A stretch of 13,621 nucleotides of DNA from an uncultured Oscillospiraceae bacterium (GTDB lineage Bacteria; Bacillota_A; Clostridia; Oscillospirales; Oscillospiraceae): contig CALXGD010000027.1 of assembly GCA_944387745.1 (NCBI GenBank), forward strand, positions 1-13,621, given 5' to 3'. The position numbers and the translations under genes are program-made. Positions within the stretch are counted from its first letter, which is position 1. The number at the start of each line of letters is the position of its first letter. The notes beneath the pieces are model-generated. The model searched no databases and was not told the DNA's origin. It saw nothing but the letters and a program-made list of their open reading frames with translations. Shown here piece by piece: positions 6,295 to 13,143 of this stretch.

Positions 6295-6344
6295 AAAGAA
6301 TTGGGGGAAATCCAACACGAACGTGAATTCAGCAGGAGGCTGCT

Positions 6345-7205
6345 ATGATTAAATTTGTAACCGACTCCGCCGCCGACATCCCCCGTTCCCTTCGGGAAGA
6401 GCTGGACATTCAGGTCCTCCCTTTCCCCATTGCTATGGGAAATCGAGAGCTTCAAGACGGCTATGATTTTACCCCTGAGGAATTTTACCCCATGCTTCAA
6501 TCTGCGGCGCAGATTCCCACCCATGCCCAGCTCACCCCCTTTGTATTTACCCAGTGTTACCAGGAGGCATTTCAGGAGGGGTATCGCTGCCTGATCTATA
6601 CAGCTATCAACTCCAAGGGCTCAGCCACATATCAGAATGCAGTCCAGGCCCGAGCCGAGTTCTATGAGGATTATCCAGAGGCAAAGAACACCTTCCCCAT
6701 TCACATTCTGGATTCCCACACCTACACCATGGGCTATGGCTGGGCCGTGGTCCAGGGGGCAAAAATGGCCCGGGGTGGGGCCTCGGCGGAGGAAATTCTG
6801 CCTTATCTCCAGGACTGGCTCCAGCACGTCCGGGTTCTGTTTGCTCCTTTGGACCTGCGCTTTGCCAAAAAATCCGGGCGCATCTCCGCTGCCGCAGCCT
6901 TTGTGGGTGATGCCCTGGGACTGAAGCCGATTATGACCTTTGAAAACGGGGATTCCAAGGTGCTCTCCAAAGTGCGTGGGGAGAAGAACGTGATCCCCGC
7001 TCTGCTGGAACAGTGCAAAAAAACCAGGAAGCCCGGCACCCCCTATCTGCTCATTCAGGGCAGCAACCGGGAACAGGCCGACCGCCTGGCCGAGGAGAGT
7101 GCTGCGGCGCTAGGCACGGCGGCGGAAATGTCCTATTGCATCGGCGGCGTCATCGCCATCAACGCCGGTCCCAATTTGATCGGCTTGATCTACCAAGAGA
7201 CATAA
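6345..7205 (+). CDS. DegV family protein (fatty-acid binding fold), with altered ligand motifs
   Basis: A 286-residue DegV-family protein. Members such as FakB bind a fatty acid and present its carboxylate to the kinase FakA. Family features are the start MIKFVTDSAADIPRSL, LDIQVLPFPI, PTHAQLTP (usual TSQPSP-like segment), DSHTYTMGYGW, LDLRFAKKSGRIS, ALGLKPIMTFENG and the C-terminal IGGVIAINAGPN. Two ligand-site motifs depart from the common form: the usual ISSxLSGTYQSA reads INSKGSATYQNA, and the usual THTGPG reads INAGPN, with Asn273 where FakB proteins have His. It may therefore bind another ligand or act differently from FakB. The ATG at 6345 has AGGAGG five bases upstream. It has its own promoter, and the AI-2E-family gene follows after 109 bases, perhaps in the same transcript. 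No FakA kinase gene is visible nearby. Confidence 0.88.
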   Translation: MIKFVTDSAADIPRSLREELDIQVLPFPIAMGNRELQDGYDFTPEEFYPMLQSAAQIPTHAQLTPFVFTQCYQEAFQEGYRCLIYTAINSKGSATYQNAVQARAEFYEDYPEAKNTFPIHILDSHTYTMGYGWAVVQGAKMARGGASAEEILPYLQDWLQHVRVLFAPLDLRFAKKSGRISAAAAFVGDALGLKPIMTFENGDSKVLSKVRGEKNVIPALLEQCKKTRKPGTPYLLIQGSNREQADRLAEESAAALGTAAEMSYCIGGVIAINAGPNLIGLIYQET

Positions 7206-7314
7206 TGTCAACACTTCAGCGGCTCCGCCTGCGGCTGTGGGATGGGGCCCGCTTTCTTGCCCTGTGGCACCTCGCTCCGGTCTGAGGGACCGGGCGGAAA
7301 GGAATGATCTCCCT

Positions 7315-8481
7315 ATGGATGAAATGAAGCTCTCCTGGCCGGAACGCGGCAAGCTCTGGAGCAGGCTGGGAATCCGATTGACCGGAGTTCTTCTGGCAAT
7401 CTGGCTGTTCCAGGTGATTGGACTCCCGCTGCTCTCACTGTTTGCTCCGTTTGTGGCCGCGCTGATCACAGCAGCTATTCTTCATCCGCTGATCCGGTGG
7501 CTTCAGCAGCGGCTGGGCGTACCGCGTAAGATCTCTACTCTGCTGATCCTGATCCTGCTGTTCGGCCTTTTAGGGGCTGGAATTGGCTATCTGGCCTATG
7601 CCGCTGGAGTGGAGCTGGTCACCTTGGCCCAGAATTGGGATATTTTGTTGGCCAACCTCCAGGGAACATTAGACCAGATTGAGGCGATGTCTGCCCAGTT
7701 CTGGAGGATGATTCCCCCTCAGCTGACCGCCTCTGTGGAGTCCGTCATAAATCGGACTATGGATTGGCTCAGCAGCGCTGCACCAAATGTGCTCACCATA
7801 ACCTTGGAGATCACCACAGAGAAGGCCCGCGGTGTGCCAGACTTTGTTTTGGCGTTGATTATCTATATTATGGCCTGCTATATGCTGACGGTGGACTACC
7901 CCTATCTGCGCAACCAGGCGGCGCAGCACACCCACCAGCGGCTCCTCCGTTTTCTGACTCAAGTGCGGAATACCGCCGTAAGCGCCTTTGGAGGCTATCT
8001 GCGGGCGGAATTTCTGCTGTCTGTAGTGGTATTTTTCATTCTTCTTGTGGGCTTTTTTCTCATTGGCCAGCCCTACAGTCTGTTGCTGGCCCTAGTATTG
8101 GCGGTGATGGACTTTATTCCTATCATCGGGGCCGGCACGGTGATGGTTCCCTGGGCAGTAATCAATCTGTTTACAGAGGATTATTTACACGCGGTGGAGC
8201 TGATGCTGATCTGGGGCGTCATCGCCTTGTTCCGCCGGATGGGAGAACCAAAATTTGTAGGCGATCAGACGGGACTATCGCCCATTGTATCCCTGATCAG
8301 TATCTATATCGGCTGGCGGATTGCCGCCGTACTAGGCATGATTCTGGGGCCTACCATTGCCCTGATCGCGCTGAACCTCATCCGGTTAGGAATCTTTGAG
8401 GGGCTCCGGCAGGATTTAACTGCGGCCGTGGAGGATATTATGGCCATCCTCCGGGAGCGGCCCCCGAAACCGGAGAAATAA
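7315..8481 (+). CDS. AI-2E/PerM family membrane protein (YtvI-like)
   Basis: A 388-residue polytopic membrane protein of the AI-2E exporter/PerM family, which includes transporters, ion antiporters and the sporulation protein YtvI. Hydrophobic helices are seen near the start (ILLAIWLFQVIGLPLLSLFA-like and FVAALITAAIL), then LLILILLFGLLGAGIGYLA, then a soluble stretch (about residues 110-180), FVLALIIYIMACYMLTVDY, LLSVVVFFILLVGFFLIG, LLALVLAVMDFIPIIGAGTV, LMLIWGVIALF and the last IYIGWRIAAVLGMILGPTIA. The conserved VMDFIPIIGAG and EPKFVGDQTGLSPIVSLISI motifs are diagnostic for the family. The ATG at 7315 is preferred (AAAGGA 11 bases upstream); the GTG at 7237 would add 26 residues unlike the family. 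Transported substrate cannot be told. A hairpin terminator follows. Confidence 0.9.
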   Translation: MDEMKLSWPERGKLWSRLGIRLTGVLLAIWLFQVIGLPLLSLFAPFVAALITAAILHPLIRWLQQRLGVPRKISTLLILILLFGLLGAGIGYLAYAAGVELVTLAQNWDILLANLQGTLDQIEAMSAQFWRMIPPQLTASVESVINRTMDWLSSAAPNVLTITLEITTEKARGVPDFVLALIIYIMACYMLTVDYPYLRNQAAQHTHQRLLRFLTQVRNTAVSAFGGYLRAEFLLSVVVFFILLVGFFLIGQPYSLLLALVLAVMDFIPIIGAGTVMVPWAVINLFTEDYLHAVELMLIWGVIALFRRMGEPKFVGDQTGLSPIVSLISIYIGWRIAAVLGMILGPTIALIALNLIRLGIFEGLRQDLTAAVEDIMAILRERPPKPEK

Positions 8482-8495
8482 ACCTCCCCATGTCC

Positions 8496-8523
8496 AAAGC
8501 GGCCGGCCCATACCGGCCGCTTT
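8496..8523 (+). terminator. Hairpin terminator after the AI-2E-family gene
   Basis: A perfect 11-bp GC-rich stem (AAAGCGGCCGG at 8496-8506, CCGGCCGCTTT at 8513-8523) with a 6-base loop, 14 bases after the stop codon. The T-run is only three, so termination may be partial. Confidence 0.65.
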
Positions 8524-8548
8524 CGCCGTATCCAATTTTCTCTGCCTG

Positions 8549-8577
8549 TTTACTCCGCTTTTATTTTGCGGTACAAT
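8549..8577 (+). promoter_or_regulatory. Probable promoter of the dnaD-dnaI pair
   Basis: TTTACT at 8549-8554, a 17-base spacer and TACAAT at 8572-8577 (5 of 6), giving a leader of about 28 bases that keeps the AAAGGA ribosome binding site (8597-8602) intact. Confidence 0.5.
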
Positions 8578-8611
8578 AGGCTTGAATTTATAATAGAAAG
8601 GAAACCGCGCT

Positions 8612-9571
8612 ATGTCCCAGCTGCTGACCCCCGGAAGCATCCTGGCTCTTTCGGAGCAGGCCGCTGACCGGCTTCTCCGCATGGACAGCGGAGATGCTGC
8701 TCTGCTCTATCTCTTTTTGCTGCGTCACGGGGACTTGACCCAGCTGCAATGGCCGGAGGCCAGACGGCAGGCCGCCCTGTGTCAGCTTCAGGAGCAGGGG
8801 CTTGTTTCTAGCTCTCTCTCCGCCTCAGCTGCTGCCCGGTCCGCTCCAGAGCCCCCGGAGCCCCTTCCGCCGGAATATACCTTGGAGGATCTCTCCTCTG
8901 CCCTGGAGGACGAAAGCTCCGTATTCTCCGCACTTACAGACGAGGTAGAACGGCTGCTTGGGAAGAAGCTGACTACCAATGATTTGAAGATCCTGTTTAC
9001 ACTGTATGACCACCTGGCCCTCCCTGCAGAGGTGATCCTGCTGCTGGTCAACTGGTGCATTGAGGAGGCGGAGAGAAAGCACGGGAAAGGCCGCCGGCCC
9101 GCTGTCTCCCAGATCCGGCGGGAGGGATTTCTCTGGGCCAGGCGGGGGATCGATACGACCGAGGCCGCGGAGCGGCACCTCCAGACCCTGGCGCATCTCC
9201 GGGAGCGGGAAATTCAAGTGCTCCGTATTCTGGACATATGCCCTCGGCCCCTGGTGGAGCGGGAGAAGAAGTACATTGCCGCCTGGGATGACATGGGCTT
9301 TGACGATGATGCGCTGCGGATGGCTTATGAGCGGACAGTATTTAAAAAGCAGTCGCTGGACTGGAACTATATGAACGGGATTCTCCGCCGTTGGCACGAG
9401 AAAGGACTCCACACCCTGGCGGCGATTCAGGCGGGGGACCGGGACCTACGTCCTGTGTCCGATTCTTCCGCCGCCCGCCGCCCGCCCGACAGCCAGGAAT
9501 CCCAGCTCCGTGCCCGAGAGGACATGGAGCGCATCCGCCGACAGATGAAACAGTATTACCAGGAGGATTGA
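8612..9571 (+). CDS. DnaD-domain replication initiation/restart protein
   Basis: A 319-residue DnaD/DnaB_2-domain protein. DnaD- and DnaB-type proteins remodel DNA and bring the replicative helicase with its loader to origins or stalled forks in low-GC Gram-positives. After an N-terminal helical region (MSQLLTPGSILALSEQAADR, likely winged helix) and an Ala/Pro/Glu linker (about 70-95), two helical DnaD C-terminal-type repeats can be seen: LGKKLTTNDLKILFTLYDHL, ILLLVNWCIEEAE, SQIRREGFLWARRGI and later ICPRPLVEREKKYIAAWDDMG, ALRMAYERTVFKKQSLDWNY, ILRRWHEKG. The second ends with the YxxxIxxxW signature (YMNGILRRW) of this domain. It ends in a short basic/acidic tail. The ATG at 8612 has AAAGGA upstream. 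Three bases separate it from the DnaI-like gene, whose ribosome binding site lies in its last codons, so the two are translationally coupled. Confidence 0.88.
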   Translation: MSQLLTPGSILALSEQAADRLLRMDSGDAALLYLFLLRHGDLTQLQWPEARRQAALCQLQEQGLVSSSLSASAAARSAPEPPEPLPPEYTLEDLSSALEDESSVFSALTDEVERLLGKKLTTNDLKILFTLYDHLALPAEVILLLVNWCIEEAERKHGKGRRPAVSQIRREGFLWARRGIDTTEAAERHLQTLAHLREREIQVLRILDICPRPLVEREKKYIAAWDDMGFDDDALRMAYERTVFKKQSLDWNYMNGILRRWHEKGLHTLAAIQAGDRDLRPVSDSSAARRPPDSQESQLRAREDMERIRRQMKQYYQED

Positions 9572-9574
9572 GCA

Positions 9575-10585
9575 ATGGCATATAATCCCAATGTTCTGCG
9601 CCGGGCCACCGCCCGGCTGGAGGAGCGCCGGCATCTCCGGGAAAAACAGCAGGCAGAGCTTCGGCGGCAGGTCTATCAGAGAGAGCCGCGTCTGGAGCAC
9701 CTGGATTATCGTATTCAAAGAACCATGGCGGAGCTGGCCTCCGCCGCCCTCCGCGGGGGGGCGGACACCCAGCAGGCTCTTCAGTCCATCCGGGAAAAGA
9801 ATCTTCGCCTGCAGCGGGAGCGGGCTGAACTGCTGGAATCCATGGGGCTGGCTGTCGATGCTCTGGACAGCAAGCCTTTCTGTCCCAAGTGCAGGGACAC
9901 CGGCTGGCGCGGTGCGCAGATGTGCGACTGCCTCAAGGAGCTGTGCACCCAGGAACAGATTCAGGAGCTCTCTAAGCTTTTAGACTTAGGGGAGCAGTCC
10001 TTTGAACATTTTCGCCTGGACTGCTATAGCAGCGATGTCTGGCCAGTCTGGGGCACGTCCCCCCGCTCCAATATGGAGCTGATCCGAGATATCTGTCAAA
10101 ACTACGCCCGTCACTTCGGTCATTTTCGGTGGAAAAATTTATTTCTCACCGGAGCTCCTGGCCTAGGAAAAACCTTCCTATCCGCCTGTATCGCCCGCAG
10201 CGTATCTGAGCAGGGGTTCTCTGTGGTCTATGATACGGCGGGAAATATTTTTGCTCAATTTGCCGCCGCAAATCAGAGATTTCCTCGGGAGCGAGACGCG
10301 GAGGCCCTCCAGTCCGCCCAGAGCGATACGCGGCGATACCTTAACTGTGATCTGCTCATTCTGGACGACCTGGGCAGCGAATACAACAATCAGTTGGTTC
10401 ACTCCGATCTGTATCGGCTGATCAATACCCGGCTGGTCAGCGAAAAGCAGACCGTAATCTCCTCTAACCTCTCTCCGGAGGAGATCGAACAGCGGTATTC
10501 CCCCCAAATTGCCTCCCGCCTGAACGGACAGTACTGTGCACTCCGCTTTTTTGGGGACGACATCCGCCGTCTTCGGAGGGATTAG
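9575..10585 (+). CDS. dnaI: DnaI/DnaC-like replicative helicase loader (AAA+ ATPase)
   Basis: A 336-residue AAA+ ATPase of the DnaC/DnaI/IstB group, which loads the replicative helicase DnaB/DnaC onto DNA. The N-terminal 100 residues are charged and helical; then a zinc-ribbon-like cluster, CPKCRDTG at 103 and CDC at 117-119, typical of DnaI loaders. The ATPase domain has Walker A GAPGLGKT (193-200) after FLT, Walker B DLLILDDLGSE (from 259), a sensor segment VISSNLSPEEIEQRYSPQI and the arginine-finger region ASRLNGQYCALRFFGDDIR. This is a chromosomal loader rather than an IS21 IstB because of its zinc cluster and its pairing with a DnaD protein. ATG at 9575 has AGGAGG eight bases upstream inside the end of the dnaD-like gene. 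It ends in TAG. Confidence 0.88.
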   Translation: MAYNPNVLRRATARLEERRHLREKQQAELRRQVYQREPRLEHLDYRIQRTMAELASAALRGGADTQQALQSIREKNLRLQRERAELLESMGLAVDALDSKPFCPKCRDTGWRGAQMCDCLKELCTQEQIQELSKLLDLGEQSFEHFRLDCYSSDVWPVWGTSPRSNMELIRDICQNYARHFGHFRWKNLFLTGAPGLGKTFLSACIARSVSEQGFSVVYDTAGNIFAQFAAANQRFPRERDAEALQSAQSDTRRYLNCDLLILDDLGSEYNNQLVHSDLYRLINTRLVSEKQTVISSNLSPEEIEQRYSPQIASRLNGQYCALRFFGDDIRRLRRD

Positions 10586-10655
10586 TTCTATTTTCAGATC
10601 TGGGGAACTTTTCAAATAGGACGATACGATAAGGTTCAAGTACGGCTCCAAATGA

Positions 10656-10691
10656 ACTGGGAGGCAGCTTCTCTTTCAGCTGCCTCCCAGT
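10656..10691. other. Perfect 14-bp inverted repeat between convergent genes
   Basis: ACTGGGAGGCAGCT (10656-10669) and its exact complement AGCTGCCTCCCAGT (10678-10691) with an 8-base loop TCTCTTTC. It lies 70 bases after the DnaI-like gene and 28 bases past the stop of the minus-strand F420-ligase-like gene, where a shared terminator is expected, but neither strand has a T-run after it. It may still act as a terminator or 3'-end stabiliser, or be a protein-binding site. Confidence 0.55.
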
Positions 10692-10719
10692 ATGATGTCT
10701 TGCCGGAGTCTGCCGGCCT

Positions 10720-11424
10720 TTAAGCTCGGCGGATAATGCCCATGGGGGTAGACTCACTGGACTGACCCAGGGGATTATCTCCCAAAATTTTGGCCAGCTG
10801 ATCTAGAGTCGGTTTCCGCTCCGAAAAGCCCAGAATGTTGGCGCCCAGGTCGTTGATATCTACAATTGCTACCGGCTGGCCCAGGACCTGGGCCAGCTTC
10901 TTAGCGGTGCCCATAGGGTCAGCGGGGGTGAGGACCACGTAGTGGTCATAGGGAGGGATGGTGCCCTCGGTGGGCCCATCGATCCCCCGGGCCTTGGGGC
11001 CGGCCACAATGTAGAACCAGCCCTTTTTGCCCAGAAGCTTTCCGATGACGCTGCAGAAGGCGGCGAATAAAATGCGCAGGGTGCCGCACTCCTGAAGTGC
11101 CATCTCCATAGTCTCCGGAATGCCCAGTCCGATACCAGCGGGTGTTTTGGTCACATACCGGCTCAGGGTGACTGCTAGCTTCCGGGGTTTCATGTCCTCC
11201 ATGGGAATGGCGCGATTTTGCGTACAGGCCACCGCCTTTTCTGAGATAAACAGGATGTCTCCCTCCTGCATTTTGTCCCTGGCGTACTGAATGACCACGT
11301 CCTCCATCCGGTCCGCCTTAGTGATCAGATGGGTCCTGATGGGAATACGCTGATAGGAAACGCCGTCCACCGTGCGCAGAAGCTCCTTGCCCGGGTTGGC
11401 GCTGTAATTCAGTTCCTCGCTCAT
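10720..11424 (-). CDS. Coenzyme F420 gamma-glutamyl ligase-family protein (CofE-like, divergent)
   Basis: A 234-residue protein recognisable as the F420_ligase (CofE-like) family seen in Clostridia. Features are YQRIPIRTHLITKADRMEDV, the EGDILFISEKAVACTQNR segment (canonical CofE has a comparable ISEKVVS-type motif), YVTKTPAGIGLGIPETMEMA, a hydrophobic LRILFAAFCSVIGKLLGKKGWFYIVAG (split here as LRILFAAFCSVIGKLL and GKKGWFYIVAG), ARGIDGPTEGTIPPYDHYVV and AIVDINDLGANILGFS, the counterpart of the metal/GTP-site region in true CofE. CofE adds glutamate to coenzyme F420-0 in methanogens and actinobacteria, but no other F420 gene is visible and gut Clostridia are not known to make F420, so the substrate is probably different. 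The start at 11424 has AGGAG 9-10 bases upstream. It is separated from ttcA by a repeat element and could be read from the same strand. Confidence 0.72.
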   Translation of the reverse strand: MSEELNYSANPGKELLRTVDGVSYQRIPIRTHLITKADRMEDVVIQYARDKMQEGDILFISEKAVACTQNRAIPMEDMKPRKLAVTLSRYVTKTPAGIGLGIPETMEMALQECGTLRILFAAFCSVIGKLLGKKGWFYIVAGPKARGIDGPTEGTIPPYDHYVVLTPADPMGTAKKLAQVLGQPVAIVDINDLGANILGFSERKPTLDQLAKILGDNPLGQSSESTPMGIIRRA

Positions 11425-11521
11425 TGGTATATTCTCCTCTCAAGCGGCTTGTGCCGCCGGTTTTCTCGTCTGCGGGGTTATTATAACACGGCGCGCAGGG
11501 AAATTCCAGGCGGCGGGGAAT

Positions 11522-11661
11522 TTTTGTAGGGGGCCACACAGGAACTGCCCCACACCTGTAGAGGCGGCCTGCGGCCGTGCCACCTTTCCCTAAAGAGGAA
11601 GGCTTGGGGAGGCAGCGGGCCGTTCCGCCACCGGGCCAGCGCAGAGGCCAGCCCCTACAAA
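11522..11661. repeat. MITE-like fold-back repeat between ttcA and the F420-ligase-like gene
   Basis: A stretch of about 140 bases bounded by inverted ends TTTGTAGGGG (11523-11532) and CCCCTACAAA (11652-11661). Inside, more arms pair imperfectly around the centre: GGCGG near 11563 with CCGCC near 11625, and CCTTTCC with AGGAAGG (about 11583-11602) at the apex, so the whole unit could fold as one long imperfect hairpin. It codes for nothing convincing (open frames through it are shadows). The layout is that of a miniature inverted-repeat element or an intergenic repeat family; I could not define target-site duplications, and copies elsewhere in the genome cannot be checked here. Its right end carries the stop codon of ttcA. 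Confidence 0.5.
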
Positions 11662-12413
11662 TCCTCCGGCAGGGGCCTCCGTCGGTGCTCCACCGGTCCC
11701 CACGCCGGCAAGGGGAAGCGCTGCATGGCACCAAAGACCCTGGCCTTCAACCCGGGATACCGGCCGTTTAGCTCATAGACCAGCTCCTTGATCTCCTGGC
11801 GCTTGGTGCTTCCGTCGGCAGGGCAAGGGTTGTGGACAACAGGCAGCTGAAGCCGCTCCACAGTGTGACGGATGAGAGTTTCCCCGCAGTAGAGCATGGG
11901 GCGGATCTGAGTGATTTGCGTGCGATCTAGCCAGGTCACCGGCTGGAAGCAGGACAGGCGGCCCTCAAAGATCAGGGACATAAAAAAGGTCTCGACTGCA
12001 TCGTCGTAGTGATGCCCCAGAGCAATCTTGTTCAAGCCCCGTTCCTTCAGCGCCTCGTGGAGGGCCCCCCGGCGCATTTTGGCACACATGGAACAGGGAT
12101 TTTTCTCCTTCCGCAGATCGAAGATGATGTGCTGGATCTCGCTGGGGAGGATGGTGTAGGGCACCCCCAGCTCCTGGCAGAAGTCGGCGATAGGGGAGAA
12201 GTCCATCCCCGGCCGGCCGTCAGAATGGCCCATGTCCAGGGTGATGGCCTCCAGCGCATAGGGAATGGGATAAAATTCCCGCAGTCGGGCCAGAGCCGCC
12301 AACAGAAGTAGGGAGTCCTTGCCTCCGGACACACCCACCGCGATCCGATCCCCGGAGGCGATCATCTCATAGTCCTCGATGCAGCGGCGGACAAGGGATA
12401 AAATGTGGTTCAT
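11655..12413 (-). CDS. ttcA: TtcA-type tRNA 2-thiocytidine synthase
   Basis: A 252-residue PP-loop ATPase of the TtcA family, which thiolates cytidine 32 in some tRNAs using ATP and a [4Fe-4S] cluster. The PP-loop is AVGVSGGKDS (SGGKDS at 29-34). The three cluster cysteines are visible: the CSMC pair (107 and 110) and a distal one in VVHNPCPADG (197). Other family motifs are LDMGHSDGRPG, ALGHHYDDAVETFFMSL and RPMLYCGE. The ATG lies at 12413 with AAAGGAGG upstream. The C-terminal residues (EHRRRPLPEDL) are not conserved-looking, and the TAG stop is part of the end of the adjoining repeat element (TTTGTAGGGG), suggesting that insertion changed the last few codons. Some Clostridia carry several TtcA/TilS-like PP-loop proteins, so the exact tRNA target is inferred. 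Confidence 0.88.
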   Translation of the reverse strand: MNHILSLVRRCIEDYEMIASGDRIAVGVSGGKDSLLLLAALARLREFYPIPYALEAITLDMGHSDGRPGMDFSPIADFCQELGVPYTILPSEIQHIIFDLRKEKNPCSMCAKMRRGALHEALKERGLNKIALGHHYDDAVETFFMSLIFEGRLSCFQPVTWLDRTQITQIRPMLYCGETLIRHTVERLQLPVVHNPCPADGSTKRQEIKELVYELNGRYPGLKARVFGAMQRFPLPAWGPVEHRRRPLPEDL

Positions 12414-12564
12414 AATTGCCTCCTTTTGTAGAAAGCGGTGGGGAATTGCAACCTTTTACAAAAAACAAAAAGAAAATTGAAAATGAGATTTTTCGAGATT
12501 TCATTTGATTTTCTGAGAAAACAAGAGATTTTAAAGGCTGATTCAATTTTTTCTCAAAAGGCTG

Positions 12565-12593
12565 TTGACACAGGGTCGCTTAAATACTATAAT
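12565..12593 (+). promoter_or_regulatory. Perfect-consensus promoter of rplM-rpsI
   Basis: TTGACA at 12565-12570, a 17-base spacer and TATAAT at 12588-12593, all 12 bases matching the sigma-A consensus. Upstream 12440-12560 is very A/T-rich (A-tracts, and three GAGATTT repeats) and may act as an UP element. Transcription would start near 12600. Confidence 0.9.
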
Positions 12594-12599
12594 ACAAAA

Positions 12600-12660
12600 C
12601 GCTCCGCTTGTACAGTGGAGCGGCTGATTTTGTTGTAAATCAACATTTTGCATACAAATG
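12600..12660 (+). promoter_or_regulatory. Structured rplM leader (possible L13 autoregulatory leader)
   Basis: The leader starts with an 8-bp hairpin (12600-12607 with 12615-12622, one G-U pair; loop TTGTACA) followed by a 6-bp hairpin TGATTT/AAATCA (12625-12630 with 12637-12642). A third small pair (TGCAT/ATGCA) follows. Leaders before rplM in Firmicutes are known to be conserved RNA structures thought to bind L13; whether this one belongs to that family was not testable here. Confidence 0.45.
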
Positions 12661-12694
12661 CACCAAGAAGTAGAGGAAAATGGAGGTTTCACCT

Positions 12695-13126
12695 ATGTCC
12701 ACTTTTATGGCCAATAAGGGGAACATCGAGCGCAAGTGGTATATCCTGGACGCTGCGAACAAGCCCCTGGGCAAAACTGCCGCCGCCGCTGCCACCCTGC
12801 TGCGGGGCAAGCATAAGCCTGAATTTACTCCCAATGCTGACTGCGGCGACTATGTGATCGTGATCAATGCAGAGAAGGCCGTGCTCACCGGAAAGAAGCT
12901 GGATCACAAGCTCTACCGCCGTCATTCCGGCTGGATCGGCGGGCTGAAGGAAGTCAAGTACCGCACCCTGATGCAGGAGCGGCCCGAGCTGGCTATGAAG
13001 CTGGCGGTAAAGGGCATGCTGCCCAAGAACACCATTGCCAAGGACGCCCTCACCCGGCTGCGCGTCTATCGCGCCGGCGAGCATGAGCATGCCGCCCAGA
13101 AGCCCGAAGTTTGGGACGCTCAGTAA
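12695..13126 (+). CDS. rplM: Ribosomal protein uL13 (L13)
   Basis: A 143-residue L13, an early assembly protein of the large ribosomal subunit. Family motifs are clear: RKWYILDAANKPLGKTAAAA (N-terminal), LLRGKHKPEFTPNADCGDYV, VINAEKAVLTGKKLDHKLYRRHSG split into two conserved blocks, GLKEVKYRTLMQERPE, AVKGMLPKNTIA and LRVYRAGEHEHAAQKPEVWD near the end. Length is the usual one (142-145). The ATG at 12695 is preferred because GGAGG lies eight bases upstream; the ATG at 12680 (five codons earlier) would put that site inside the gene and has only a short GAGGAAA close to it. It is followed by rpsI after 17 bases, as in nearly all bacteria. Confidence 0.97.
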   Translation: MSTFMANKGNIERKWYILDAANKPLGKTAAAAATLLRGKHKPEFTPNADCGDYVIVINAEKAVLTGKKLDHKLYRRHSGWIGGLKEVKYRTLMQERPELAMKLAVKGMLPKNTIAKDALTRLRVYRAGEHEHAAQKPEVWDAQ

Positions 13127-13143
13127 GCAGTAGGTAGACGATC

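Noticed and set aside
8566..8594. TTGCGG - 17 bases - TATAAT as the dnaD-like gene promoter
   Set aside because: The -10 is perfect, but the start would fall inside the ribosome binding site; the promoter at 8549-8577 is preferred.
11318..11734. 138-codon minus-strand open frame through the fold-back repeat
   Set aside because: Arg/Pro/Gly-rich translation of GC-rich repeat sequence overlapping two real genes; not a credible gene.
12438..12638. 66-codon plus-strand open frame over the rplM promoter
   Set aside because: It reads through the perfect promoter and leader, is made of low-complexity AT-rich sequence and has no ribosome binding site.
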